From: Micromonospora antibiotica
GTDB lineage: Bacteria; Actinomycetota; Actinomycetes; Mycobacteriales; Micromonosporaceae
Direction of reading: 5' to 3'
Assembly (NCBI RefSeq): GCF_017599305.1
Contig: NZ_JAGFWR010000005.1
Coordinates: forward strand, 248,001-312,000
Length of the DNA: 64,000 bases
Made by a program: the position numbers and the translations under genes
Notes under the pieces: model-generated
The model's input: only the letters and a program-made list of their open reading frames with translations
Database searches by the model: none
What the model was told of the DNA's origin: nothing
Part shown: piece by piece, positions 42,139 through 51,172 of the stretch
How positions within the stretch are numbered: the first letter of the stretch is position 1
Layout: each line of letters begins with the position of its first letter

Positions 42139-42413
42139 ACGGCAGCAACCATCCCCCACCCCGGGTCGACCCCGGCACCCTGCTGCAACTCGACGGCGAC
42201 GACTGGTCCTTCGGCCGCAGCCTCACACCCGGAGTCCACGTCGATGTCGTCCTGGTACGGCTACGCACCGACCTCGCACATCTCAGTGACGAGTGGATGT
42301 GGGTCCTCGGCCACCGTCCACAGTGCGAGTACACGCACGTGGAGCAGCACCCGCCCTGCCTGGAACTACGGGTCCGCATCACCGCGCTGCGTCGTTACGG
42401 CCCCACACGATGA
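42135..42413 (+). CDS. Small hypothetical protein
   Basis: A 92-aa protein, VDPGTLLQLDGDDWSFGRSL and DEWMWVLGHRPQCEYTHVEQ, with beta-rich character and no recognised family. ATG 42135 overlaps the previous stop (ATGA) and its own stop overlaps the next ATG, so it belongs to the coupled 41896-43377 operon. Confidence 0.6.
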   Translation: MNGSNHPPPRVDPGTLLQLDGDDWSFGRSLTPGVHVDVVLVRLRTDLAHLSDEWMWVLGHRPQCEYTHVEQHPPCLELRVRITALRRYGPTR

Positions 42414-42640
42414 CCGGCACCCACGAGAGCGACCACCCCGGCGCACGGTACGACTCAGCCCGCAGGACGGTCCTGGGCCACCTCGGCCGCACCTGCTTCG
42501 AGTGCCGCGACAACGGATGCGCGCAGCACCGCTGGGCCGTCGCGGAGCTGCGCGACCACCCGATCGGCCGTGGCCTCCTCCAACGTCACGGCCTCCTCGA
42601 CCCCTCCGACGACCCGACCCAGGAAGGCCAGCAGCGGTGA
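42410..42640 (+). CDS. Small Cys-containing hypothetical protein
   Basis: A 76-aa protein with C-F-E-C-R-D-N-G-C-x-x-H (residues about 29-38), a plausible zinc-binding knuckle, followed by a helical tail AVAELRDHPIGRGLL. ATG 42410 and the stop overlap the neighbouring genes by 4 nt each. Family unknown. Confidence 0.6.
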   Translation: MTGTHESDHPGARYDSARRTVLGHLGRTCFECRDNGCAQHRWAVAELRDHPIGRGLLQRHGLLDPSDDPTQEGQQR

Positions 42641-43377
42641 CCACCTCCCCCGCCGACGGCGACGAGCACACTCGGCCCGCCCACCACGCACCCGCCCCCG
42701 CCCACCGGCCGGCCCGCGCGGTCGCCACCGCACACCGTCAGCCGCCACTGATCGCCAACGACTTCTACTTCCTCGCCCACCACGATCAGACCGGGCAGCC
42801 CCGCCTGTTCCACGCCGCGATCTCCCTCGGGCTGGCAGCCGGACTGCTCATGGAGCTGCACTACGCCGGCCGAATCAGCTTCTCCCACGGCGCGGTCCAC
42901 GTCTGGCGCGACGGCCCCACCCCGGCGGACTGGCTGCAACACAAGATCCTCGACCGGATGCTCACCGAGCCGCAGAACACCCCCGTACGGCAGTGGCTGT
43001 CGTACCTCGCCACCACCGCCGAGGAACAGGTCGCCCAGCGTATGACCCAGGCCGGTCTGCTCCGGGAGCAGACGACCGGCCCGAGGTGGCGACGGCGCAC
43101 CGTCTACGTACCGACGGACATCAACACCGCCGCCTGGCCCTGGGCCCGGCTGTCCCAACAGCTCCGCAACCGCAGCGACCTCTTCGAGCACGACGTCCTC
43201 CTCGCCGGCCTGGTCCTACGCACCCAACTGGACATGGCGCTGCTCGACGGAGCCTCCTGGCTCGCCCGTGACTACCTGGCCCGCCTGGTCAGGCAGCTCT
43301 GGCCGCCCTGGCCGGAACTGCTCGGCGAACTCGGCGCCGCCGTCGGCGCAGCCGTGCTGAGCCACCGCACCTCCTGA
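42637..43377 (+). CDS. GPP34 (Golgi phosphoprotein 3-like) family protein
   Basis: A 246-aa protein. After a Pro/His-rich N terminus (1-40) the GPP34 pattern appears: LIANDFYFLAHHDQTGQPRL, ISLGLAAGLLMELHYAGRIS, HKILDRMLTEP, PVRQWLSYLA and VAQRMTQAGLLR. GPP34 proteins bind phosphoinositides in eukaryotes; in actinobacteria they are common but functionally unclear, perhaps membrane-associated. GTG 42637 overlaps the preceding stop. Last gene of the coupled set. Confidence 0.85.
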   Translation: MTTSPADGDEHTRPAHHAPAPAHRPARAVATAHRQPPLIANDFYFLAHHDQTGQPRLFHAAISLGLAAGLLMELHYAGRISFSHGAVHVWRDGPTPADWLQHKILDRMLTEPQNTPVRQWLSYLATTAEEQVAQRMTQAGLLREQTTGPRWRRRTVYVPTDINTAAWPWARLSQQLRNRSDLFEHDVLLAGLVLRTQLDMALLDGASWLARDYLARLVRQLWPPWPELLGELGAAVGAAVLSHRTS

Positions 43378-43442
43378 GGGTGCGCGAAGCATCGCCTGCC
43401 GCCGATAGCCGGCAGCACCTCATCGATCTCAAGAGACGTTCC

Positions 43443-43685
43443 ATGACCAACGGAGAACCACGCCCACCTCGGGCCTCCACCGGTCGAGACCGCCGGCCGC
43501 CGGGACAGGTGGGCGTCATCGTCGGTGTGCTGGTAGCAGCCGCCGTCGCCGCGGACCTCGCCGCGTGCGCCGCCCTCCTCACCAGGCCGTTCGTGGCGGA
43601 ATCCACGGCCACGCTGGTTCGCCTGCTCCGGCCGCTGCTCAGGCTGTTCATCGACGCAACGGTCCTCACCGGCGGCGGAACCTAG
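43443..43685 (+). CDS. Small membrane protein, hypothetical
   Basis: An 80-aa protein with a basic Pro/Arg-rich N terminus and one or two hydrophobic helices (VGVIVGVLVAAAVAADLAAC, LVRLLRPLLRLFIDATV). ATG 43443 has only a weak AAGAGA ribosome site. It follows GPP34 after 65 nt. Function unknown. Confidence 0.45.
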   Translation: MTNGEPRPPRASTGRDRRPPGQVGVIVGVLVAAAVAADLAACAALLTRPFVAESTATLVRLLRPLLRLFIDATVLTGGGT

Positions 43686-43917
43686 CCCACCGGCCGAACC
43701 CCCTGCCCGCCATCCCGTCGCCTGTTCCTCATCGCCCCCGGGGAGTCCCGCCATGCCCGCTCCCGTTCTCCGTCCACCCGCGCCGGGCTCGCCTACGCCT
43801 CCGTGACTCGCATCCTGGCCGCATCGCACCCGCCGCCGTGTTCCCGCCCCACCCCACCGCCTAGCCCGCCCCGACCTCCCCCGCCCATCCCCAACCCACC
43901 CGTATGGAAGAGAGCCC

Positions 43918-45413
43918 ATGTCCCCCACCTCACCCGACACCATCTCCGCGACCCTGGCACGCGGTCGACTCGGCATCCCCGCCGTCGTGTTCTTCGTGAT
44001 CGCCGCCGCCGCGCCGCTGACCGTCGTCGCCGGAGGCGCGACCACCGGGTACGCCGTCACCGGTGTCACCGGCATCCCGGTGGCGTACCTCGTGGTCGCC
44101 GCCGTGCTCGCGCTCTTCGCGGTCGGCTACGTGGCGATGTCCCGACACATCGTCAACGCCGGAGCGTTCTACACCTAACCTACGTCACCCGGGGACTCGG
44201 CCGCCCGGCCGGCGTCGCCGCCGCAGCCGTCGCGCTACTGGCGTACAACGCCATGCAGATCGGCCTGTACGGCGGCTTCGGCGCGGTCCTCGCCCAGTTC
44301 CTCCACGACCGGTACGGGTGGGGCGTCACCTGGTGGCTGTGTGCCCTGGCCGCCTGGGCGGCGGTGGCGGTCCTCGGGGTGCTGCGCATCGACCTCAACG
44401 GCGCGGTCCTGGCCGTCATGCTGATCGCCGAGTGTGCGGTGGTGGTCGTCTTCGACGCCGTCATGGTCACCCACCCCGCCGGCGGGACCGTCACCGTCGA
44501 CACCCTCGCCCCGACGCACGTCCTCGCCGCCGGGATCGGCGCGGCGCTGGTCACCGCGATCACCGGGTTCGTGGGCTTCGAGGGCACGGTCGTGTTCTCC
44601 GAGGAGACGAAGGACCCGCGCCGCACCGTCGCCCGCGCCACGTACCTCGCCGTCGCGGTCACCGGCCTGCTCTACGGCCTGTCCGCGTGGGCGATGTCGG
44701 TCGCCACCGGCCCCGACCGGATCGTCGATGCCGCCCGCGCCGACGGCACGGACCTCATCTTCCACCTGGTCTCCCCGCACCTCGGCGCGAGCGTCGTGAC
44801 CATCGGCCGGGTCCTCTTCATCACCAGCCTGTTCGCCGCGCTGCTCAGCTTCCACCACACCGTGGCCCGGTACCTGTTCGCCCTCGGCCGGGAACGAGTC
44901 GTCCCCGCCCCGTTCGGCCGCACCAGCCGGCGCACCGGCGCGCCGAAGGTCGGCTCGATGACCCAGAGCGGCCTCGCACTCGCCGTCCTCGTCGGCTACG
45001 CGGCAGCCGACGCCGACCCGATCGTGCACCTGTTCTTCTGGGTCACCGTCACCGGCGGGCTCGGCGTCCTGATCCTGATGACCGTCACCTCCGCCGCCGT
45101 CGTCGGCTACTTCGCCCGGACCAGCCACCACGAGGGCCACTGGCGGGGCACGGTCGCGCCGCTGACCGCCACGCTGGCGCTCGCCGCGATCCTCGCCGTC
45201 ACCCTCCGCGAGTTCGACACCCTGCTCGGCGTCGACCCGCACTCCCCGCTGCGCTGGCTCTTCCCCGCGGCCTACGCCGCCGCCGCGCTGCTCGGCGCGG
45301 TCTGGGCGCTGACCCTGCGCACCACGAACCCGCCCGTCTACGCCGCCATCGGCTTGGGCGCGGACAGCCACACCCTGCCCCTGCGCAACGACCCGATCCG
45401 CCAACCGGCCTGA
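43918..45413 (+). pseudogene. APC-family amino-acid permease disrupted by a 5-bp tandem duplication
   Basis: The first frame (43918-44178) gives GIPAVVFFVIAAAAPLTVVA and ends NAGAFYT-stop. The second continues YVTRGLGRPAGVAAAAVALL through about ten more helices to PIRQPA at 45413. Joined, they form a normal APC (AAT/GABA-type) transporter of about 500 aa including the conserved F-V-G-F-E-G and SEETKDPRRTVARAT region. The break is an ACCTA-ACCTA tandem duplication at 44173-44182; removing one unit restores N-A-G-A-F-Y-T-Y-V. It may be a recent lesion, a reversible slip or an assembly error. Confidence 0.85.
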
Positions 45414-45431
45414 CCCCGCGAGGGAGACACC

Positions 45432-46088
45432 ATGCCCGACACCCACACCGTCGCCGTACGTCGAGCGACACCCGAGAACGCGGGGCCGCTGATCGCCGTC
45501 CTCGCCGAGGCCTTCCACGACGGACCCGTCGCCGACTGGCTGATCCCCGACCCCGCCGACCGGCGCGTGGTCTTCTACCGCTACTTCAGAGACGCGTTCC
45601 AGCACGGCCTGGCGCACGGCCACGTCGACACCACCGCCGACCTGTCCGCCGTAGCGATCTGGTACCCCCGGCTCGACCCACCCCAGAGCCACACCCGGGA
45701 ACGCCAAAAGGCGCTGGAACACGCCACCGGCCCCTACGCGCCGAAGTTCACCCTGATGGAGGCCATGTTCGACGCCTTCCACCCCGACGAGCCGCACCAC
45801 TACCTCGCGTACCTCGCGGTCGACCCGGAGCAGCAGAACCGGGGCATCGGGGCCGCCCTGCTCCACGAGCACCACCGGCACCTCGACAAGCTGGGCCTTC
45901 CCGCGTACCTGGAGGCCAGCAACACCCGCAACCGGCAGCTCTACCGTCGGCTCGGCTACACCGCCGGCCCACCGCTGATCCTGCCCACCGACGGCCTACC
46001 GATCTGGCGGATGTGGCGCGGCCGACAAACCCCCACCGGCCGGTCGCCGTTCCCACCCGCCCCGCAGCCCCGACGGCCGACCCGGTGA
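45432..46088 (+). CDS. GNAT-family N-acetyltransferase
   Basis: A 218-aa protein with VRRATPENAGPLIAVLAEAF, YLAYLAVDPEQQNRGIGAAL (acetyl-CoA motif Q-N-R-G-I-G-A-A) and LEASNTRNRQLYRRLGYTAG, the standard GNAT end. ATG 45432 follows GAGGGAGA. It lies 18 nt after the broken permease gene and overlaps the next GNAT gene; the two are about 30-40% alike by eye (DxPVA-WL(I/V)PDPA-R), so they arose by duplication. Substrate unknown. Confidence 0.85.
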   Translation: MPDTHTVAVRRATPENAGPLIAVLAEAFHDGPVADWLIPDPADRRVVFYRYFRDAFQHGLAHGHVDTTADLSAVAIWYPRLDPPQSHTRERQKALEHATGPYAPKFTLMEAMFDAFHPDEPHHYLAYLAVDPEQQNRGIGAALLHEHHRHLDKLGLPAYLEASNTRNRQLYRRLGYTAGPPLILPTDGLPIWRMWRGRQTPTGRSPFPPAPQPRRPTR

Positions 46089-46747
46089 ACCCGATGGCCG
46101 AGATCCGACCCGCGCAACCCGGCGACGTGCCCACGATCACCGCCCTGCTCGTCGACGCCGTCACCGACGACCCCGTCGCCGAATGGCTGGTGCCCGACCC
46201 CGCCGAACGGCAGACGGTCTTCCACGGCCTGCTGGCCATGGAGATCGACCACGCCGTCGAATGGGGCCACGTCGACGTCCCCCTCGACCTGACCGCAGTG
46301 GCGGTGTGGCACCGCCACCCCGTCCCCGACACCGCCGTCCTGTCCGAACACCACCTGGGCGTCTTCGCCGGCCGCGCGCTGCCCCGCTTCCGGCAACTGC
46401 ACGCACTCGTCGGCAGCTACCGATCCGACGCGCCGCACCACTGGCTGTCCTGGCTCCACGTCACCCCCACCCGACGGCGACAGGGCATCGGCGGGCGTCT
46501 GCTCGACCGGCACCACCACCGGGCCGACCACCTCGACGACCCCTACGACACGGTCGTGACGACGGAGGCGACCCGGGACTTCCTGAGCGGCCACGGCTAC
46601 CGCGCCGGCCTGCCCCTGCACCTGCCCAGCGGACCCCGGCTCTGGCCGCTCACCCGCAGCGGCAACCCGGCCGCCACCACGGAGAGCGCCGGGTCCGCAT
46701 CACCTGAACTGGCCGTTCCCGACGACCTCCGCGACAGGAGGCACTGA
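46085..46747 (+). CDS. GNAT-family N-acetyltransferase, paralogue of the preceding gene
   Basis: A 220-aa protein with IRPAQPGDVPTITALLVDAV, WLSWLHVTPTRRRQGIGGRL (R-R-R-Q-G-I-G-G) and VTTEATRDFLSGHGYRAG. GTG 46085 overlaps the previous stop; ATG 46094 is an alternative. It shares the DDPVAEWLVPDPAERQTVF block with its neighbour. The C-terminal 30 residues are Ser/Ala-rich. Confidence 0.82.
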   Translation: MNPMAEIRPAQPGDVPTITALLVDAVTDDPVAEWLVPDPAERQTVFHGLLAMEIDHAVEWGHVDVPLDLTAVAVWHRHPVPDTAVLSEHHLGVFAGRALPRFRQLHALVGSYRSDAPHHWLSWLHVTPTRRRQGIGGRLLDRHHHRADHLDDPYDTVVTTEATRDFLSGHGYRAGLPLHLPSGPRLWPLTRSGNPAATTESAGSASPELAVPDDLRDRRH

Positions 46748-46749
46748 CC

Positions 46750-47649
46750 ATGACCAAGGTCCGAACCGCCGCCGGGTGGCAGCGGCCCACCCGCGCCCTG
46801 GTCTTCGCTCTCGTTCTCGCCGTCACCGTGCCCACCGCCTGCGCCCCCGTCCGCACTTCCACGCCATCCGCCGACGTGGCCGTGCAGCCGCCTGCCTCTT
46901 CGACACCGACGAACGAACCGCGGACGGCGCAGGAGCGGCTGCGCCTCCTGGCCGACGCGATCACACCGGTCGCGGCCGACGCCGAGCCCGGCCCGCACAC
47001 CTACCTGCACATTCAGTCGTGGTCCCGAGCGACGACGCTCGTCAGCCGGTGGGACATCCGTCGCTGGAGCCAGCCGGACGGGTCCGGCCGGGTCATCGAG
47101 CGCCGATTACCCGACCGAGGAAATCTCACCCGGCTACCGGACGGCAGCGACCGGGACGCCCTCGCGGCGGCACCCATGGTGTCCGACGAGACATACGCAC
47201 GCGGCGGCCTCGCGCGCCCCGGCTCCGAGCCGATTCCCGGCGATCGTGCCGGCCTCCAACAGCAACTCGGCACCATATCCCCGCCCGAGAACGGCCCCGG
47301 CTCGGTCATCACCGGCGTGGTGAGTCTGAACAACGAGCACTACCTCGGCCACCGACAGCGCCAAGTCATCCTGCTGATCCTGGCCGACCTGCCCGGCATC
47401 ACGATCGACACCACCGCCGCCGACATCGCCGGTCGCACCGGGATCGCCGTGAGCCTCAACCGCGACGGATCCACCAAGCGCCTGATCATCCACCCCACGA
47501 GCGGGGAACTCCTCGCCTTCCAGGAAACCTTCAACGCCTGCCCAGCCCGAGGCAAACCATGCCCCCGGCCCGGCCTGTTCGACTACCGGCTCTACCTCGA
47601 ACGCAGCCGCACCGCACCGGCCAACGGGTCACCCACAACACAGCGTTGA
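46750..47649 (+). CDS. Lipoprotein, CU044_5270-like
   Basis: A 299-aa protein. The signal peptide (RALVFALVLAVTVPTAC) ends in a lipobox with Cys near residue 31, so it is membrane-anchored on the outside. The remainder (RLRLLADAITPVAADAEPGP, THLHIQSW-type strands, RLIIHPTSGELLAFQE) resembles the actinobacterial CU044_5270 family, whose role is unknown. ATG 46750 has AGGAGG 8 nt upstream. It follows the GNAT pair with 2 nt between. Confidence 0.65.
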   Translation: MTKVRTAAGWQRPTRALVFALVLAVTVPTACAPVRTSTPSADVAVQPPASSTPTNEPRTAQERLRLLADAITPVAADAEPGPHTYLHIQSWSRATTLVSRWDIRRWSQPDGSGRVIERRLPDRGNLTRLPDGSDRDALAAAPMVSDETYARGGLARPGSEPIPGDRAGLQQQLGTISPPENGPGSVITGVVSLNNEHYLGHRQRQVILLILADLPGITIDTTAADIAGRTGIAVSLNRDGSTKRLIIHPTSGELLAFQETFNACPARGKPCPRPGLFDYRLYLERSRTAPANGSPTTQR

Positions 47650-47773
47650 ACCCGGCACCGGGAAGCCGTCGACACCACCTCGCGGTGATGCGCGCCCCGG
47701 TACCCCTCAGTCTCGCCGCGTTCGTCGCGGCGATCCCTCCGGCACGGTGCCGGAGAGGACGAGAAAGGAACCC

Positions 47774-48685
47774 ATGAAGATCACCCTGTACCGGCCGATC
47801 GCCACCGGCGCGGCCGTGCTCGGCCTGCTGGCCAGCGCCATGCCGGCCTCGGCAGCACCGCTCGATCAGCAGCCCGCGCCCTCGGAGGTCACGCCGTCCG
47901 TCGTCGGTGGACACGACGCCACCGAGGACTACCCGGGCATGGCGACGTTGCAGTACAACCGCAACGGAGTGTTCGGGCATCTGTGCGGTGCGACCCTCGT
48001 CGACCGCCGTCACGTCGTCACCAACGCACACTGTGTGACCGAACCCGACTCCGGCACCGTCGACCCAACGCTGTTGCAAGTCCGGATCGGCTCAGCCGAT
48101 CGGACCAACGGCGGCGTGGTCGTCGGCATCGAACGGGTCCTCCCACACGCCGAGTGGGACTGGGGCACCGGAACCGACCGGGTCGCAGACGTGGCCGTGC
48201 TCCGCCTGAACAACCGGGTCAACCTCAAGCCCTTCACCATCGCCCCTCGCGTCACCGGGCGAGGGGCGGTCACCCGCATCCTCGGCTGGGGATCGACCAA
48301 GGCATCGGGCGAAGGACCGCTCCCGGTCACCCTCCAGGAGCTGGACACCACCGTCACGGGCAAGACGGCGTGCGCGGCAGCGGGCATCACCGCCGGTGAG
48401 ATCTGCATCGCGAACGTGAACGGCACCGACGGTGCCTGCTACGGCGACAGCGGCAGCCCCGCCCTCCAACGGCTCACCCCACGCACGTGGGCCGTCATCG
48501 GCGGCGCAAGCCGCGAGACCGCACCCATCTGCGGAACGGGCGCAACCGTCTACACCTCCCTGCCCTACTACGCGGGCTGGATCCACCGAGTGATCGCCAC
48601 CGGCAAAGTCCCGCCGCGCACCACCCCCGCCGACAACACCCCCTCGGCAACCACCCCATCGCTGCGCTGGACCAGCACGGCGTAA
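47774..48685 (+). CDS. Secreted trypsin-like serine protease (S1)
   Basis: A 303-aa secreted protease. The signal peptide ends ASA; a short propeptide precedes VVGGHDATEDYPGMATLQYN. The catalytic triad is visible: His in VVTNAHCV, Asp in VADVAVLRL, Ser in ACYGDSGSPAL. Cys pairs match S1A disulfides. The C-terminal tail beyond YAGWIHRVI is Thr/Pro-rich and unstructured. ATG 47774 has AAAGGA 6 nt upstream. A GC hairpin 15 nt after the stop ends transcription. Confidence 0.9.
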   Translation: MKITLYRPIATGAAVLGLLASAMPASAAPLDQQPAPSEVTPSVVGGHDATEDYPGMATLQYNRNGVFGHLCGATLVDRRHVVTNAHCVTEPDSGTVDPTLLQVRIGSADRTNGGVVVGIERVLPHAEWDWGTGTDRVADVAVLRLNNRVNLKPFTIAPRVTGRGAVTRILGWGSTKASGEGPLPVTLQELDTTVTGKTACAAAGITAGEICIANVNGTDGACYGDSGSPALQRLTPRTWAVIGGASRETAPICGTGATVYTSLPYYAGWIHRVIATGKVPPRTTPADNTPSATTPSLRWTSTA

Positions 48686-48699
48686 ACGCCTGCGGCCCG

Positions 48700-48732
48700 G
48701 CCCGCCCCGGCAACACCCTCGCCGGGGCGGGC
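48700..48732 (+). terminator. Hairpin terminator after the serine protease gene
   Basis: A perfect 12-bp stem GCCCGCCCCGGC/GCCGGGGCGGGC with a 9-nt loop. The remaining 48733-49266 contains no convincing gene; a strong AGGAGG site for the next gene lies at 49257-49262. Confidence 0.7.
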
Positions 48733-49266
48733 TGGCAGCAGCAAACCTCCAAATCCAGGGCGCAGACCGTGATCGGCCCTCGTGATGGCCGTGTTCCACC
48801 GAGCCTCCGCGACCGATAGCCGAACTTGGAGCATGCCCCTGATGCCCCTGTGGTAAGCGGCGGCTCCTCGTGATCGAGCTGGTTACCAGAGCCCTCCCCG
48901 AACGGGCCGAGTTCTCAACGGTGCCCGACCGGACGGCGTGATCAACGGGCACACTCCCGATCCGGCGGGAGTTCCGCCCGATGGCCCGTTGACACCGGAG
49001 CCGGTCCGGCTGTGAGGGGCACTGGGCGACCGGGGGCGCCAGCCTCATCGGCAGCAGCTCTCCCCAGCCCGAGCGCCGCCATGCACCGTTCGTCCGGAAC
49101 GCTCGGTTGCAAGCAACAGGTGTCACCGGCTCAACCCGCTACCGCAACCCGCCAACCGTAAGCCCCAACCAGGAGGAGCAGCGGATGCCCGCCAAAAGCA
49201 CCACGATCGCTAGGAGGTGCCCCTGGCCTGGACTGCTTCGATTCTCCTGAGTGATCAGGAGGTGAC

Positions 49267-51171
49267 TTGAATGGGCATTCATGTTTGACTACCTGCGTGG
49301 GGGCGGGGGGAGCACGGCTGTCGATCGACTGCGGTAGCGCGAGCACCGTAGCCGTGCTGGCGTGGGCTGACGGTGGTGCGTCGGTGTTGCCGTTCGATGG
49401 TCTGCCCTACCTGCCCAGCGGCCTGTTCCTGGCCGAGGGTGGGCAGGTATGGACGGGCCGGCAGGCGTGGCAGGCCGCCGAGACGCAGCCGCACCGGTTC
49501 GTACCGAACCCCCGCCGTACCGGCGATGGCGAGTCGGTCGTCGACAGCGCTGAGGCAGAGGCGGTGGAGCTGGCAGCGGCACCTTTGCGGCGGGCTGCTG
49601 CGGAGGCCGAAGGTGTTGTCGGTGAGCCGGTACGGGATGTGCGGTTGGTGGTTCCAGCCGGGTGGGGGCCACGTCGGCGTACCTGGATGCGGCAGGTCGC
49701 GCACCGGGCAGGTCTCGGGCAGCCGCGCCTGGTGGAGGCTCCGGTGGCCGTCGCGGAGCACCTGGTAGCCACAGGTGCACGGCTGACGGCCGGATCCTTC
49801 ATCGTCGTATGTGATGTCGGCGCGGGCGTCGAGGTGACGGTGCTGCGCCGAGGCCCGGCAGGGTTCGAGGTCCTCGCCACCCTCGCCGACCCTACGGCCG
49901 GTGGTGCTGCCGTCGACCTGGCATTGACCGCTGCTGTACTCAACGGCCGGGAGGTGCCTACTGGCGGGATGGGCCAATGGGTGATGGCGGAAAGCGTCCG
50001 GGTCGCGAAGGAAACCCTGGGCTCGCACCCGGCGGTCACCGTGCCGGTCGCCGGCCACCACCCGGTCATCGCGGACCGCGCCATGCTCGACGCCGCCGCC
50101 CAACCGGTCGTACGGCGGGTCGCGGAGTTGACCCAGCAGTGCATCGCCGCCGCCGAACTGACCCCCGGCGACCTCGCGGCAATCTACTGCGTCGGCGGCA
50201 GTGCTCACCTTCCGCGCCTAGACACCGCCATCGCCGAGCACACGGGAACCAGTCCGGTGCTGGTGGCAGAGCCTCAACTCGTCGCGGCGCGGGGCGCCGC
50301 CGAGGTGAGCGCTCCCGCAGTCGGGGTGGGTGCGGTGGAGGTGACGGTGCCGCCGATCCGGCGGGCCGTCGCCATCGCGGTGCCCGGCCTCGCCTCCCTG
50401 GCACTGCTGTGGCAGGCCCTTCTGACCGCCGAACGCAACAACACCCTGAGCGCGTACTACTACGTCCTGTTCAACCTGGGCGAGTTGACGATGGCGGCGG
50501 TGTTCGCCCTGGTGGCCTGCATCGCGGCGGGCACCATCCTCGGCTCGTTGATCGCCGCCCGCAGCCCCACCCCCGAACTACACACCGAAGGCGGGAAAGT
50601 CAGCATCGGCATTCTCGCCGGAGTCTCCCTCGGCGTCGCCATCGCCGCCCTCTACGCAGTCGTCATCAGCCAATACTTCGGCCTACCCCTGCGCGGGTTC
50701 CTCACCTGGGCGCTCTGGCCGATCGCCCCCACCGCCGCCCTCGCCGTGGTCATGGCGATGATCGCCGCCCGACAATGGCGTACACCCTCCGGCGGCTGGT
50801 CCACGCTCCTGGCCACACCGACCGGCTCGGTCGTCACCGCCGCCGTGGGCATGGGACTCATCCAGTACGGACGCACCGCCGACCGATGGCCGCACCTGGT
50901 GGTATGGCTCGACCTCACCGCCCGCATCGGCGGACTCCTCCTCGGCATCGGCACCGTCATGGCCCTCGTAACACCCCTGATGTTCCGCATCGTGCTCGCC
51001 ATCCCAGTAGCGTTGATCAGCGCGGCGATCGTCACAGGCCCCGCCACCGGCATCCTCGGCGTCAGCTACGCCATAGCGATCACCGTCTGGTGGGCAGCAC
51101 GCGTATGGACCCGCCTCATCCACCCCACCACCGGCCCCACCGCCCTCAGCCCACCGGGTCGAGGCGGGTGA
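49267..51171 (+). CDS. Hsp70-like ATPase fused to a polytopic membrane domain
   Basis: A 634-aa protein. Residues 18-350 are an Hsp70/actin-type ATPase (LSIDCGSASTVAVLAWADGG, VRLVVPAGWG, VVCDVGAGVEVTVLRRG, IYCVGGSAHLPRLD, that is phosphate-1, phosphate-2 and adenosine motifs). From about 365 on there are seven or eight hydrophobic helices. No canonical Hsp70 peptide-binding domain is present. TTG 49267 is 4 nt after GGAGG; the ATG at 49271 is in another frame and stops after five codons. It is followed directly by the membrane BTAD gene, suggesting a joint membrane complex. Confidence 0.75.
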   Translation: MNGHSCLTTCVGAGGARLSIDCGSASTVAVLAWADGGASVLPFDGLPYLPSGLFLAEGGQVWTGRQAWQAAETQPHRFVPNPRRTGDGESVVDSAEAEAVELAAAPLRRAAAEAEGVVGEPVRDVRLVVPAGWGPRRRTWMRQVAHRAGLGQPRLVEAPVAVAEHLVATGARLTAGSFIVVCDVGAGVEVTVLRRGPAGFEVLATLADPTAGGAAVDLALTAAVLNGREVPTGGMGQWVMAESVRVAKETLGSHPAVTVPVAGHHPVIADRAMLDAAAQPVVRRVAELTQQCIAAAELTPGDLAAIYCVGGSAHLPRLDTAIAEHTGTSPVLVAEPQLVAARGAAEVSAPAVGVGAVEVTVPPIRRAVAIAVPGLASLALLWQALLTAERNNTLSAYYYVLFNLGELTMAAVFALVACIAAGTILGSLIAARSPTPELHTEGGKVSIGILAGVSLGVAIAALYAVVISQYFGLPLRGFLTWALWPIAPTAALAVVMAMIAARQWRTPSGGWSTLLATPTGSVVTAAVGMGLIQYGRTADRWPHLVVWLDLTARIGGLLLGIGTVMALVTPLMFRIVLAIPVALISAAIVTGPATGILGVSYAIAITVWWAARVWTRLIHPTTGPTALSPPGRGG

Positions 51172-51172
51172 C

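Noticed and set aside
43803-43917. Upstream extension of the permease second frame
   Set aside because: Pro/Arg-rich translation without homology. The true start is ATG 43918 in the other frame, broken at 44173-44182.
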